Assembly: GCF_001610875.1 (NCBI RefSeq)
Contig: NZ_CP011272.1
Span: forward strand, 3,887,988 to 3,951,987
Direction of reading: 5' to 3'
Source of the DNA: Pirellula sp. SH-Sr6A
Lineage (GTDB): Bacteria > Planctomycetota > Planctomycetia > Pirellulales > Pirellulaceae
DNA length: 64,000 bases
Shown here: one piece after another, positions 1 to 9,166 of the stretch
Layout: each line of letters starts with the position of its first letter
Numbering within the stretch: position 1 is the stretch's first letter
Made by a program: the position numbers and the translations under genes
Notes under the pieces: generated by a model
Databases searched by the model: none
The model's input: the letters and a program-made list of their open reading frames with translations, nothing else
What the model was told of the DNA's origin: nothing

Positions 1-1008
1 GCCCATCGCCACAAAGGTTCCGATGTAGAAGGCGGGTTTGCGACCGATGGCTTGTGCTAATCGGGCGAAAGCGAGCATGCCAAAAAACGCACCGATGTTT
101 TGAATGATCAACGCGTAAGCCGTCCACTTGGTCTTCTCTGCCTGCAATTCCGCTCCGGTCAATCCCGCTTCTCGGAGCGATTTGTCTAGCGCGCTTCCGA
201 CCAACTCCGGGCTAAAAAATCCTACGCCCCAGACGCCGACGACTCCCGCGACGCAAAGGATCATCCCGAGCAACGCGGGTTTGGCCCAACGGGGTTCACC
301 AAAGAGGCTCGCGTAGGATCCCATTGCCTTGCCCCCAACCTCCTTGCTGGCTTGCTTGGCGCGCACCCACTTCTCGGGCTCCCGCAATCGAACCATGATA
401 AAGATGCAAAGGAAGGCCGGGGTCGCGCCGATGAGAAACAAATACTTCCAGGAAACGTTTGGATCCATTTTGGCCAACGCCACACTGCACATCCCTGCCG
501 TAACGTTCCCGACTGCCGATAGGGCTTGCAGCCATCCCAACGCTTTCGACCGTACATGTTCCGGCAAACTATCTGATATCAAGGCCACCGCGAGCCCGAA
601 AACGCCCCCCACACCTAATCCGGTAAGCAATCGATACGCGAAGAACTCCCAGATGTTGTTGGATAATGCGCTGAGTCCCGTGCTGATGGAATACATCAGC
701 ACCGTGATAGCCAACGTCTTCGCTCTTCCGATACGATCCCCCACCGCACCGAAGATCAATCCTCCGATCGCCCAACCCGCGATAAAGATCGACGTTGCAT
801 ACCCACCGTAGGCTTTGGCATCCAAGTCGGGCGCGAGCGAGACGACCGCATTGTTCCTCGCGAGGATGAACAACTGCTGATCCAAACAATCGAACATCCA
901 CGCACAGGATGCCATGATGAAAACAAACCAATGGTAGCCATTGAGCTGTTTCCACCACGCGATATCCGAGGTCGAAGCAGGACCTGATGTAGACTCAGGA
1001 GTTGGCAC
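1..1008 (-). CDS. MFS transporter, sugar/aromatic-acid type (3' end beyond the window)
   Basis: An open frame of 336 codons runs off the left edge, so the C-terminus is missing. It encodes a polytopic inner-membrane major facilitator protein. The loop between the second and third helices reads GAVGDRIGRAK, the classic MFS signature, and a second copy, ARLAQAIGRKP, lies near the cut end, as expected for the two-fold repeat of this family. The start is GTG at 1008, preceded by GGAGG seven bases upstream, followed by a Pro/Ser/Thr-rich N-terminus before the first helix. There is no in-frame ATG before Met33. The substrate cannot be told; the sequence resembles the sialate/aromatic acid transporter group. 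It is divergent from the response regulator at 1383. Confidence 0.85.
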   Translation of the reverse strand, partial: MPTPESTSGPASTSDIAWWKQLNGYHWFVFIMASCAWMFDCLDQQLFILARNNAVVSLAPDLDAKAYGGYATSIFIAGWAIGGLIFGAVGDRIGRAKTLAITVLMYSISTGLSALSNNIWEFFAYRLLTGLGVGGVFGLAVALISDSLPEHVRSKALGWLQALSAVGNVTAGMCSVALAKMDPNVSWKYLFLIGATPAFLCIFIMVRLREPEKWVRAKQASKEVGGKAMGSYASLFGEPRWAKPALLGMILCVAGVVGVWGVGFFSPELVGSALDKSLREAGLTGAELQAEKTKWTAYALIIQNIGAFFGMLAFARLAQAIGRKPAFYIGTFVAMG

Positions 1009-1382
1009 TGGATGCCTCCGGTGGGATATGGTGAAGGGAGAAAACGGGGAAGGTTCAACGGCGATCGTTATAGCATATTTCGAGATCAGCGGGACGTAAG
1101 CGGCCAGTACCTCACTTCGTCGTTGCTTTTTTGCGAATCGACATCCCGCCCTTTCATTGCAACTTGTTCAACCATTCCTCTCCCATCGCGAGACTTGTCG
1201 AACTCGGGACGATCAACGAGACCCTTGCAAGCGATGCTCTCGACGTTGGGACAACAGTACCAAATCTCGGATCGAGCATCGAACCCCATGCGCAGTGACA
1301 AATTGACGTGGTTCCATGAAATGGCTCCATGTGCAGGACGTGGGCGGTGTAAACTAGATCCGCTTCCCCCCTCAAGCCCGGC
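1009..1382. other. Intergenic region between divergent MFS and response-regulator genes
   Basis: This 374-base stretch should hold the promoters of both divergent genes. I see no convincing open frame, RNA gene, strong inverted repeat or complete sigma-54 (-24/-12) element in it, although the adjacent regulator belongs to a sigma-54-type family. Confidence 0.5.
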
Positions 1383-2753
1383 ATGCGCATGATGAAGATC
1401 CTGATCGTTGAAGATGATCCCACCGCTCGTTACGCGCTCCATCGCGCTATACGAAACGATGCTCGCACGGTCCTGGAAGCCGAGCATGGAGGGCAAGCCA
1501 TTGAGAAGATCCACGAGAATCAGCCCGATCTAGTCTTTCTCGACCTCAACATGCCTGTTCAAGACGGATTGGGGGTACTCGATGCTCTTCGGGACTCACC
1601 ACCTTCGCGACTCCCAGAGATCATCGTGGTAACGGCCAACGACAGTGTGAACATCGCCGTCGAATGCATCCGTCGCGGAGCTTCCGACTTCCTGGTCAAG
1701 CCTTACGACCTCGACCATATCCGAACAATCGTTGCGCGCAGCCAACGAAGATGGCAACTGGAGGCGCGCGTCCTGGAACTGCAATCGCAGCTAGACTCAA
1801 TTCCGTCTCTCGGCGCGCTCTTGAGCATTAGCCCTTCGATGCACCGAGTCTTTGATCAGATTCGCAAAGCCGCTTCCACTTCACTACCCATCCTTATTCG
1901 GGGTGAAAGCGGTACGGGCAAAGAGTTGGTCGCGCGCGAACTGCATCGCCTCAGTCCTCGCAACACCGGTCCTTTTATCGCCGTCAACACGGCGGCTCTT
2001 TCGGAACACTTGATTGAGAGCGAATTATTCGGCCATGTGAAAGGTGCATTCACTGGTTCCGATCGCAATCGCGAGGGGGTCTTTCGCAAGGCGCATCGGG
2101 GCACGCTGTTCCTCGATGAAATCGGAGACATGCCGGTCTCTGTACAAACGCGATTGCTGAGAGTATTGCAGGAAGGCGTATTGACCCCGGTCGGGAGCGA
2201 AGAAGAGATACCGGTCGATGTGCGGGTGATCAGCGCCACACACCAGGACTTGGAATCGGCGATCGAACAGAAACGATTTCGAGCCGATCTCTATTTTCGT
2301 TTGCGAGGAATTGAGATCAAACTCCCTCCCCTCCGCGCTCGCAGCGAGGATATTTTGCTCCTGGCCAACCATTTCCTCCAAGGGGAATTGGTATTCAGCC
2401 CTCAAGCCACCGAAGCGATCCTTCGCTACGCATGGCCCGGAAACATCCGAGAACTCAAGCAGCGAGTCGAGGGTGCGGCAGCCATGGCAAGGTCGTCGGC
2501 GATCGAACCGGAAGATCTTGGACTGGCCCCTCCTCGCCCCGACTCGGAAGTGGGCTCGAACACGGACTGGTTGGCTCCCTACTTGGAAGTCCCTCTCACC
2601 GAGGGTAAACAAAAATTGGTCGAGTGGTTTGAGCGCGTCGCCATCGAGCGCGCGTTGGAGCTAGAGCAGGGCAATGTGTCCGCCGCTGCACGACGGCTTG
2701 GAATCCATCGCCAGAGTCTGCAGCAGAAGCTCAAGGACCTCGAGCGGGCGTGA
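1383..2753 (+). CDS. NtrC-family sigma-54-dependent response regulator
   Basis: A 456-residue three-domain transcription activator. An N-terminal receiver domain (about 1-120) has the acidic pair near residue 11, phospho-acceptor Asp54 in FLDLNMP and the conserved Lys in LVKPYD. A central AAA+ sigma-54 interaction domain (about 145-375) has Walker A GESGTGKE at 174-181 and the sigma-54 contact loop GAFTG at 221-225. A C-terminal Fis-type helix-turn-helix ends in RRLGIHRQSLQQKL. It should bind enhancer sites and drive open-complex formation by sigma-54 polymerase after phosphorylation. Three closely spaced ATGs (1383, 1389, 1392) are possible; none has a clear ribosome binding site. No histidine kinase lies next to it here, so its signal is unknown. 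Confidence 0.93.
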   Translation: MRMMKILIVEDDPTARYALHRAIRNDARTVLEAEHGGQAIEKIHENQPDLVFLDLNMPVQDGLGVLDALRDSPPSRLPEIIVVTANDSVNIAVECIRRGASDFLVKPYDLDHIRTIVARSQRRWQLEARVLELQSQLDSIPSLGALLSISPSMHRVFDQIRKAASTSLPILIRGESGTGKELVARELHRLSPRNTGPFIAVNTAALSEHLIESELFGHVKGAFTGSDRNREGVFRKAHRGTLFLDEIGDMPVSVQTRLLRVLQEGVLTPVGSEEEIPVDVRVISATHQDLESAIEQKRFRADLYFRLRGIEIKLPPLRARSEDILLLANHFLQGELVFSPQATEAILRYAWPGNIRELKQRVEGAAAMARSSAIEPEDLGLAPPRPDSEVGSNTDWLAPYLEVPLTEGKQKLVEWFERVAIERALELEQGNVSAAARRLGIHRQSLQQKLKDLERA

Positions 2754-2769
2754 CCGGTCTTTTCCGTCT

Positions 2770-3492
2770 TTATGCTCGAGGGACTTGGATCAAGCGTTTC
2801 ATTTCGGCTACAGCTGCCTGGAATCCTACCAACACTGCCCGGCTGACGATGCTGTGACCGATGTTGAGCTCGAACATGTTAGGGATGGACGCGATGGGAA
2901 TCACATTCTGATAGGTGAGACCATGCCCTGCGTGCAGACGCAGCCCCAGATCGGTGGCAATGACACCTGCCTGAGTGAGTCGATCCAACTCCCGCCGCTG
3001 ATCAGCACCCCGGGCCAAAGCATATTGGCCTGTGTGCAATTCGATCGCGTGGACACCTAGGGCCTCCGCCTTTTCGATTTGTTCGCGATCGGGATCGATA
3101 AACAGACTGACTTCGATCCCTTGATCACGGAGTTTCTCGATCGCTTGCTCTACGACCCCGTCTCCTCGAAGAAGATTGAGTCCACCCTCGGTAGTGACTT
3201 CCTCGCGGCGTTCGGGAACCAGTGTTGCCTGACGCGGATGGGTCGCGCAGCAGATATCGACAATCTCGGGTGCACACGAAAGTTCAAAGTTCAGTTTGAT
3301 ATGCACCGTTTCTTTGAGAATTCGCACATCGCGGTCTTGGATGTGTCGGCGGTCTTCCCGGAGATGGACCGTGATGGTGTCGGCACCACCTAGCTCCGCA
3401 AAGTATGCCGCTGCGACTGGATCGGGTTCGACCGTGCGACGCGCTTGACGAATTGTGGCAACGTGGTCAATATTGACTCCTAGCTCTACCAT
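2770..3492 (-). CDS. pdxJ: Pyridoxine 5'-phosphate synthase
   Basis: A 240-residue TIM-barrel enzyme, the usual PdxJ length. It condenses 3-amino-2-oxopropyl phosphate with 1-deoxyxylulose 5-phosphate to make pyridoxine 5'-phosphate in the DXP-dependent vitamin B6 pathway. The family opening [14 protein letters not shown] and the block [13 protein letters not shown] are present, as is the C-terminal [10 protein letters not shown] phosphate-binding segment. I place the start at Met 3492 because PdxJ proteins begin at [10 protein letters not shown]; the frame is open 28 codons further upstream, but that extension has no family match. It lies 108 bases downstream of the HtrA-like gene on the same strand and converges with the response regulator, with only 16 bases between the two stops and no visible terminator. 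Confidence 0.95.
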   Translation of the reverse strand: MVELGVNIDHVATIRQARRTVEPDPVAAAYFAELGGADTITVHLREDRRHIQDRDVRILKETVHIKLNFELSCAPEIVDICCATHPRQATLVPERREEVTTEGGLNLLRGDGVVEQAIEKLRDQGIEVSLFIDPDREQIEKAEALGVHAIELHTGQYALARGADQRRELDRLTQAGVIATDLGLRLHAGHGLTYQNVIPIASIPNMFELNIGHSIVSRAVLVGFQAAVAEMKRLIQVPRA

Positions 3493-3600
3493 TCCGAATC
3501 CAGTCTTAAGCTTTCCATGGGGAAGAAGGGCGATTGGAAATTGGGAAACCCATTTGCAAACCGCTCGGCAAATCAATCTTGAGATAGCGTCGTTATACGA

Positions 3601-5076
3601 TCAATCGGGACGCTGTCCAATCGTAATCGAAAGGCGTTGTCGCTCGGCGTTGCGTTCGATCTCCAGGTCCACGCTCGATCCTGGCTGACTATTGCCTATT
3701 CGGAAGATGGCATCTTCGACGCCTCGGATTGCGATGCCGTTGACGGAGATAATGCAGTCTCCTTCGGCGAGCCCAGCGAGTTCGGCGGGAGAACCGGGCA
3801 AGATCCGATTGGCCATTGCTCCCGTTTGCTCCTTCGTCAGTTCGTAGGTTGTTTCAAGAGGCATTTCCTCCCCTCGAAGCTGTTGGTATCGCGAGACGGA
3901 AACGAATTCCACTCCTAGCCAGCCGCGGCGCATCTTTCCGTTCTGAACAATTTCGTCGAAGACTTGGCGGGCCACATTGCTAGGGATCGCAAAACTGACA
4001 CCTCGGTAGGACTCCCCGATGATGGCGGTGTTGATCCCGATCAATTCGCCGCGCCCATTGACGAGAGGTCCGCCGCTATTGCCAGGATTGACCGCGACAT
4101 CGGTCTGCATGAGGTCGCTGTATCGGGCCGTGGGACCACGTTTGCGATCTCGTCCGGTGCGGACGGATCCTGAGTCGTCGTATTGCGTCCCGGACAAATC
4201 CAGCCGATGTTTGCTGCTCACGATTCCAAAAGTAATCGAACCAGTCAATCCAAAGGGGCTACCGACGGCCCAAACCGGCGAGCCGACCTGAGCGACGTCG
4301 CTGTCCCCCCAAGCGATCGGAAGCAAGTCGTCCGCTTTGATTTTGAGAACCGCGAGATCGGTCAAAGGATCGCTCCCGACCAATTCTGCGAGGCAATTGC
4401 GCTCGTCCGCCAAATAAACATGGATGACCGGCCCGTCGTCGAGCACGTGACTATTGGTGAGGATCCAACCGCCTTTATCGATAATGACTCCGCTGCCGTG
4501 TCCGGTCATCGACCGGCGGCCGATCACGCTGGTCAGGGGTGATTCGGCCATGCTCGTGGTGATATGCACGACGCTCGGGACGACTCGTTTGGCGACCGTT
4601 TGAGAGATGCTGGAGAGCCCTTCCAAGGATACTTGTTGGAGTTGTTCCCCGGCGACTTCGTATTCGGCGCGCAATTGGCCCCGATGCCAGGAATACCGAG
4701 ACAACTCCAAGGTCGCCGGGAGGAGAAGACGGAGGACGGCCAGGAGGACGACGACGACCGCTAAGCTCGTCAAGGTTGATAAAAACAGGGACTTGGCGCT
4801 GGAGTAGGCGTTCCCAGGAGAGGGTTCGGAGGCAACCTCTTCCAGAAATTCCTCGTCGCGTGGCAAGCCCTCCGTCTGCATCCCTGGGATTCCATTTGCT
4901 GGAGCATTTTCCGCGGGCTCCACACCCTCTCGCGGCGTGGATGGCGAGGCATCGGTAGGAAATAGGAATGGGGGTGGGGACGGGGAGCGATCGATCGAGC
5001 CCTCCCGCAGAGATTCTTCGGCGATGGGCCGGTCGTTGAACGAGTCAGCAGGCTGATCGGTGGGATGGGGGGCCAT
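3601..5076 (-). CDS. Membrane-anchored HtrA/DegP-like serine protease with one PDZ domain
   Basis: A 491-residue protease of the S1C family. A Pro/Glu-rich cytoplasmic leader of about 95 residues precedes one transmembrane helix (about 97-120), so the catalytic part faces the periplasm. The catalytic triad is visible as His210 (TNSHV), Asp240 (LTDLAVL) and Ser334 (GNSGGP). One PDZ domain follows (about 386-483, WLGVEF...PGSPAELAGL...GD). The family degrades misfolded envelope proteins. The ATG at 5076 sits nine bases after GAGGA; a GTG two codons upstream (5082) is possible but too close to that site. A single PDZ domain and an N-terminal anchor recall DegS-like proteases, but the long acidic leader is unusual. 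Confidence 0.9.
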   Translation of the reverse strand: MAPHPTDQPADSFNDRPIAEESLREGSIDRSPSPPPFLFPTDASPSTPREGVEPAENAPANGIPGMQTEGLPRDEEFLEEVASEPSPGNAYSSAKSLFLSTLTSLAVVVVLLAVLRLLLPATLELSRYSWHRGQLRAEYEVAGEQLQQVSLEGLSSISQTVAKRVVPSVVHITTSMAESPLTSVIGRRSMTGHGSGVIIDKGGWILTNSHVLDDGPVIHVYLADERNCLAELVGSDPLTDLAVLKIKADDLLPIAWGDSDVAQVGSPVWAVGSPFGLTGSITFGIVSSKHRLDLSGTQYDDSGSVRTGRDRKRGPTARYSDLMQTDVAVNPGNSGGPLVNGRGELIGINTAIIGESYRGVSFAIPSNVARQVFDEIVQNGKMRRGWLGVEFVSVSRYQQLRGEEMPLETTYELTKEQTGAMANRILPGSPAELAGLAEGDCIISVNGIAIRGVEDAIFRIGNSQPGSSVDLEIERNAERQRLSITIGQRPD

Positions 5077-5216
5077 AGGCACAGTTCCTCACTGGCTATT
5101 TTTCGGGGGCCTACCTCGCGGAATAAACGACCCTCGCATAGGATAATTTGTACCTTGGAAACGCTTCTGATGCAAAGAATTCCCCTCTCTTTGGGTTTGG
5201 TAAAAGCAGGAAACCG

Positions 5217-5927
5217 ATGCGATGTTACTTCCTCTCGGATCTGCACCTGTTCTCGAGGAGGACTGATTTCGGTCGATATGAACGGGTTTTGGAACAAGCA
5301 GCCGACCGGGCGGGCGCAGTCATTCTGGGTGGTGATATCTTTGACTTTAAGTGGAGCTGTTATCCATCGCTCGACTCGACGATCGAAAAAGCCGTGGAAT
5401 GGCTTTCTGAATTAACCGATCGACACCCCAACTGCAGCTTCTATTATCTGTTGGGAAATCACGATTCCCACCCCCGCTACGTTTCAGCCTTGGACCGTTT
5501 GGTGTTCGAGAAGAAGAATTTGCAGTGGCAGCCGTACTGGCTTCGATTCGGACACGCTGTCTTCTTGCATGGAGATGTGCTGGATGGTGGGATGGATCAT
5601 CACGAAGTGGACGAACGGAGAAAAAAGCACAGCGGCGATCCTGTACCGGAATCGTATCGGCATTGGTTGTACGACGTAGCGGTTCAAGTGAAGGTGCATC
5701 GGGCCGTGGCCACCTTTGCGAGGAGGAGAGCATGGGTCTTGAAAAAGCTCGCCCGGTATTTGAGAGAGCAAGGGCTCGACGCGACGCAGGGAGTCACGGA
5801 TGTCTATTTCGGGCATACGCATCGCTCAATGACATCCGTCCGCTATGATGGCTTGGTGTTTCACAACGGAGGAGCGTGTATCAAGGGACTTCCATTTCGG
5901 ATCCTGGAACTGCAGCTTGCGAGTTAA
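5217..5927 (+). CDS. LpxH-like UDP-2,3-diacylglucosamine diphosphatase / metallophosphoesterase
   Basis: A 236-residue calcineurin-like phosphoesterase. The metal-binding motifs are in order: SDLHLF (Asp8, His10), GGDIFD (Asp40), GNHDSH, and the C-terminal GHTHRS. In LpxH this fold removes UMP from UDP-2,3-diacylglucosamine in lipid A synthesis; length and SDLHL motif fit that group, but other phosphoesterases share them. Start ATG 5217 follows AGGA by about six bases and puts the first metal motif at the usual distance from the N-terminus; the frame stays open upstream. The cardiolipin synthase gene begins 21 bases after its stop, so the two probably form an envelope-lipid operon. Confidence 0.8.
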   Translation: MRCYFLSDLHLFSRRTDFGRYERVLEQAADRAGAVILGGDIFDFKWSCYPSLDSTIEKAVEWLSELTDRHPNCSFYYLLGNHDSHPRYVSALDRLVFEKKNLQWQPYWLRFGHAVFLHGDVLDGGMDHHEVDERRKKHSGDPVPESYRHWLYDVAVQVKVHRAVATFARRRAWVLKKLARYLREQGLDATQGVTDVYFGHTHRSMTSVRYDGLVFHNGGACIKGLPFRILELQLAS

Positions 5928-5948
5928 ACAACAGGATTCACTTTCGCG

Positions 5949-7436
5949 ATGCTGAGTGTTCTGCCGAGTCTGAACGAGTTCCCTGAGTTCTATTGGGGCA
6001 TCATCGCATTATTGCTCCATACCGGATTGACGATGACGATCGTTATCCGCGTCATCATGAGCAATCGTTCGGTAGGGGCGACTCTTTCCTGGATCGCCGT
6101 GGTGTTCATGTTTCCGATGCTTGGGCCGGGAGTTTACTTGTTGATCGGCGAGTTGCGACTCGGTTCGCGCCGCGCGAGATTGGTAAGGCAACTCCGAGAA
6201 CCTTCGCGACTTCGATATCGAAAACTGGATCGAGGGGACCTGCGGGTGCATTGGCATTCCGTTGGAGAGGATTGTGAAATGTTGGCCAGGGCTGCTGAAC
6301 GCATGCTCGAAGTACCAGCGTTGCCCGGCAATCACTTTGAACTGCTAAGCGATTGGGAGGATGTCTTTGATCGCATGATCCAAGACATCGATGGTGCGCA
6401 AGTCAGCTGCGATATGGAGTTTTATATTTGGCATGATGCCGGGCGGACACGCGACGTAGCCGAGGCGTTGATGCGAGCTGCCGAGCGTGGGGTAACGTGT
6501 CGTGTTCTGGTCGACGGCATCGGTAGCTTGCCATTCCTTCGCAGCGATACCATTCAAGTGCTCCGCCGAAAGGGAATACGGGTTGAGGCGGCGTTGCCAG
6601 GGGGGATTTGGCGCATTCCTTTTGTGCGATTCGATCTCCGCATGCATCGCAAGCTCGTGCTGATCGACGACCAAATCGCTTGGACCGGGAGTCTCAATCT
6701 GGTCGATCCTAGGTTCTTCAAAAGCGAGGCTGGGTTCGGGCAATGGATCGATGCGATGACCCGACTGGAAGGCCCCGCCGTCGAAGCGTTGGCGATCACA
6801 TTCCAGCAGGATTGGTATGTCGAAACCGATTTGGGTGGAACCGAATTACCCGACGTGACGGGAGATCAATTGATTCGCAAACGCGGGACCGCGGCGGTTC
6901 AAGTCCTCCCGTCGGGACCGGCCAATCAAGTGGAAGCGATCGAGCGATTGCTAATCACCGCGATCTATCTCGCGCGCCGAGAGCTCGTGATCACCACTCC
7001 TTACTTTGTTCCGAGCGAGGCGCTGCAAATGGCGTTGGCCACCGCGTCGCAGCGAGGAGTAAAGGTAATCGTCGTGGTACCTGCAATCGTCGACTCGTTG
7101 TTGGTCCGCTGGGCGAGTCAAGCCTTCATGGGTGACCTCATGCAGTCGGGGGTCTTCATCGCCAAATTTCACGGTGGTCTTTTGCATACTAAGAGCGTGA
7201 CGATCGATGGGCATATCAGCCTGTTTGGTTCGCTCAACATGGATCCGCGAAGCTTTCGCTTGAACTTTGAGCTCACTCTCGCGGTGTACGATATCACCTT
7301 TACCAATACCCTTCGAGCATTGCAGCAGGAGTATCTCAACCAATCGGAAATGATCGATCCGGTTGCTTGGTTCAGTCGTTCGTTCCTAACTCGATTCGGA
7401 GAAAAGACAGCTCGGCTTATGGGGCCGCTTCTTTGA
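5949..7436 (+). CDS. cls: Cardiolipin synthase (phospholipase D family)
   Basis: A 495-residue membrane enzyme that transfers a phosphatidyl group between two phosphatidylglycerols (or a related donor) to form cardiolipin. Two N-terminal hydrophobic helices (about 15-35 and 45-67) are followed by two phospholipase D domains, each with an HxKx4D motif: His233/Lys235/Asp240 followed by GSLN, and His413/Lys415/Asp420 followed by GSLNMD. Architecture and length match bacterial ClsA. It follows the LpxH-like gene with a 21-base gap on the same strand. Confidence 0.92.
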   Translation: MLSVLPSLNEFPEFYWGIIALLLHTGLTMTIVIRVIMSNRSVGATLSWIAVVFMFPMLGPGVYLLIGELRLGSRRARLVRQLREPSRLRYRKLDRGDLRVHWHSVGEDCEMLARAAERMLEVPALPGNHFELLSDWEDVFDRMIQDIDGAQVSCDMEFYIWHDAGRTRDVAEALMRAAERGVTCRVLVDGIGSLPFLRSDTIQVLRRKGIRVEAALPGGIWRIPFVRFDLRMHRKLVLIDDQIAWTGSLNLVDPRFFKSEAGFGQWIDAMTRLEGPAVEALAITFQQDWYVETDLGGTELPDVTGDQLIRKRGTAAVQVLPSGPANQVEAIERLLITAIYLARRELVITTPYFVPSEALQMALATASQRGVKVIVVVPAIVDSLLVRWASQAFMGDLMQSGVFIAKFHGGLLHTKSVTIDGHISLFGSLNMDPRSFRLNFELTLAVYDITFTNTLRALQQEYLNQSEMIDPVAWFSRSFLTRFGEKTARLMGPLL

Positions 7437-7673
7437 GCTCCTTCGATATCCATGAAAAGCCCACCTGCGCGTGGAGCGGGTCGGGATCGCAAAAAAGGAG
7501 CGCTTGGGTTCCAGTCGACCGTCCAGTTGTTTCGAAATGGCACGGTTTGCATGAGGATCCGATGGCTGGTACTGCGATTGCAGGGTTCGTGTTATAACCA
7601 AGCGGGAGCGGCATGTTTCCGCGCTCGACTCTTTGCACTCCCTCCCACTTCCGCACATCAAGGAAACTCAGCG

Positions 7674-8540
7674 ATGAAAGTATTGCTTGCTACCGACGGC
7701 TCCTCGACCGCGATGGATGCCGCATCCCTTCTAGCGCGATTGCCCCATCGCGACCGGTTGGAGCTCACGATTTTATTCGTCAATCAGGCGTACGAGTTCT
7801 TTGGAGTTGTCGAGTCGCAAAGCGTTGTAGATCGTTGTATCGCAGAAGAAAAATCGCGTGGTATGGAGGCTTGCCAACGCGCAGCACATTTATTTCAAGG
7901 TGCGAACGCGACCGTAGAGACGCTAGTCGTCGATGGCCATCCGGGGGAGACGATCGTCGATACGGCAGCAGACAAACAAGTTGACTTGATCGTTCTTGGA
8001 GCGACCGGCCACACGAAAATCGATCGCTTTCTGCTAGGGAGCGTCAGCGATTTTGTTGCGACTCATGCGAAATGTTCAGTGCTGGTGGCCCGTTCGCAAA
8101 TGCTAGAAGAGCTGAAGCAGCATGAGCTTCGGATCTGTGTCGGTATCGACGACTCGGACCGGTCCAGCAATGCGTTCAGCAAATTCTGCGAAGCAGGGTG
8201 GACGGTTCCTGCCCAGGTCGATTTTGTGGGAGTAGTTCGGCTCCCTTACACCTATTCGGACATCCCCATCGCGATCGATACGTCTAACAGCAAGAAGAGC
8301 ATGCAAGCGAAGCTCGCTCAAACCGTCGTTCAATGCCAACATCGGTTTCCTGCGGCGTCGATCCATGTGGAAGAAGCAAACCATGTAGGGGACACGCTGG
8401 TTCGATTCGCGACGAAGCATCACTCGGATTTGATGATGCTAGGGGATACCGGCAAGGGACTGATGGGACGGTTTCTCTTAGGAAGCGTCACCCGATATGT
8501 TTTGCGGAATGCCCCTTGCTCCATCTGGATCAGCCGTTGA
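7674..8540 (+). CDS. Tandem universal stress protein (two UspA domains)
   Basis: A 288-residue cytoplasmic protein with two UspA folds (about 1-140 and 150-288). Both carry the ATP-binding loop Gx2Gx9GS: GATGHTKIDRFLLGS in the first, GDTGKGLMGRFLLGS in the second. Such proteins bind ATP and act in stress tolerance. The ATG at 7674 follows AAGGAAA by about seven bases; the frame is open upstream but without domain content. The 237 bases before it hold no gene. The DinB-like gene may overlap its 3' end. Confidence 0.88.
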   Translation: MKVLLATDGSSTAMDAASLLARLPHRDRLELTILFVNQAYEFFGVVESQSVVDRCIAEEKSRGMEACQRAAHLFQGANATVETLVVDGHPGETIVDTAADKQVDLIVLGATGHTKIDRFLLGSVSDFVATHAKCSVLVARSQMLEELKQHELRICVGIDDSDRSSNAFSKFCEAGWTVPAQVDFVGVVRLPYTYSDIPIAIDTSNSKKSMQAKLAQTVVQCQHRFPAASIHVEEANHVGDTLVRFATKHHSDLMMLGDTGKGLMGRFLLGSVTRYVLRNAPCSIWISR

Positions 8541-9093
8541 TCCTGACGTCATTCGGAATTTTCCCCGGGGCCGTGTCTTTGTGGAAAGCGTAGAGCCTTA
8601 TTTTCAAAAGTACTTGAATCGCGTCGTAGCAGGCGCGGAGCCGGTGGATCAGCTTCGCTCGCAGGCAGGAAACTTGGTTCACTGGGCGGAGCGGGTCGAA
8701 CCGGCTGCCACGACGGTGGTTCACGCGCCGTATACATGGACCTTTCGCCAAGTGCTCCAGCACATCATCGATACGGAGCGCGTATTTGCCTTTCGGGCAC
8801 TGTGGTTTGCGCGCGGCGCTAACGAGCCACTGCCCTCCTTCGATGAACACGCGTTCTCTCGTCACTCCCTCGCGAATGAAATCGATTGGACGAAATTGGT
8901 CGATGAATTCCACTCGGTTCGTGCCGCATCCGTTTCGCTGTTTGGCAATTTGCCTCCCGATGCGTGGAAACGTGCCGGCATCGCGGCGGGTTATAAGATG
9001 GATGTAACGATGCTTTGCGGAATGATATTCGGACATTTGGATCATCATTTTGAAATCCTTCGGAGCAGGCTGCTTTCCGAAACCTCGCGATAG
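8497..9093 (+). CDS. DinB-superfamily (four-helix bundle metal-binding) protein
   Basis: Up to 198 residues. The body from about residue 30 matches the DinB/YfiT fold: an early helix, then LQHIIDTERVFAFRAL carrying a candidate metal-binding His, and GHLDHHFEIL near the C-terminus carrying more His ligands. Family members act as thiol-dependent transferases (for example with bacillithiol or mycothiol) or have unknown roles. The start is uncertain: ATG 8497 and 8509 would overlap the stress-protein gene by 32-44 bases, while GTG 8581 would begin just before the conserved region. It is probably cotranscribed with the stress protein. Confidence 0.75.
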   Translation: MFCGMPLAPSGSAVDPDVIRNFPRGRVFVESVEPYFQKYLNRVVAGAEPVDQLRSQAGNLVHWAERVEPAATTVVHAPYTWTFRQVLQHIIDTERVFAFRALWFARGANEPLPSFDEHAFSRHSLANEIDWTKLVDEFHSVRAASVSLFGNLPPDAWKRAGIAAGYKMDVTMLCGMIFGHLDHHFEILRSRLLSETSR

Positions 9094-9166
9094 ATTGCGA
9101 TTCACCGAATTTTTAATCGATCGGTGTTTCCCTCCCTTTTCTTACCTCCATCGACGCCACCGACTC

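Noticed and set aside
1000-1020. TGGCAC followed by TGC resembling a sigma-54 promoter
   Set aside because: The spacing between the two elements is wrong and the site covers the MFS start codon and ribosome binding site.
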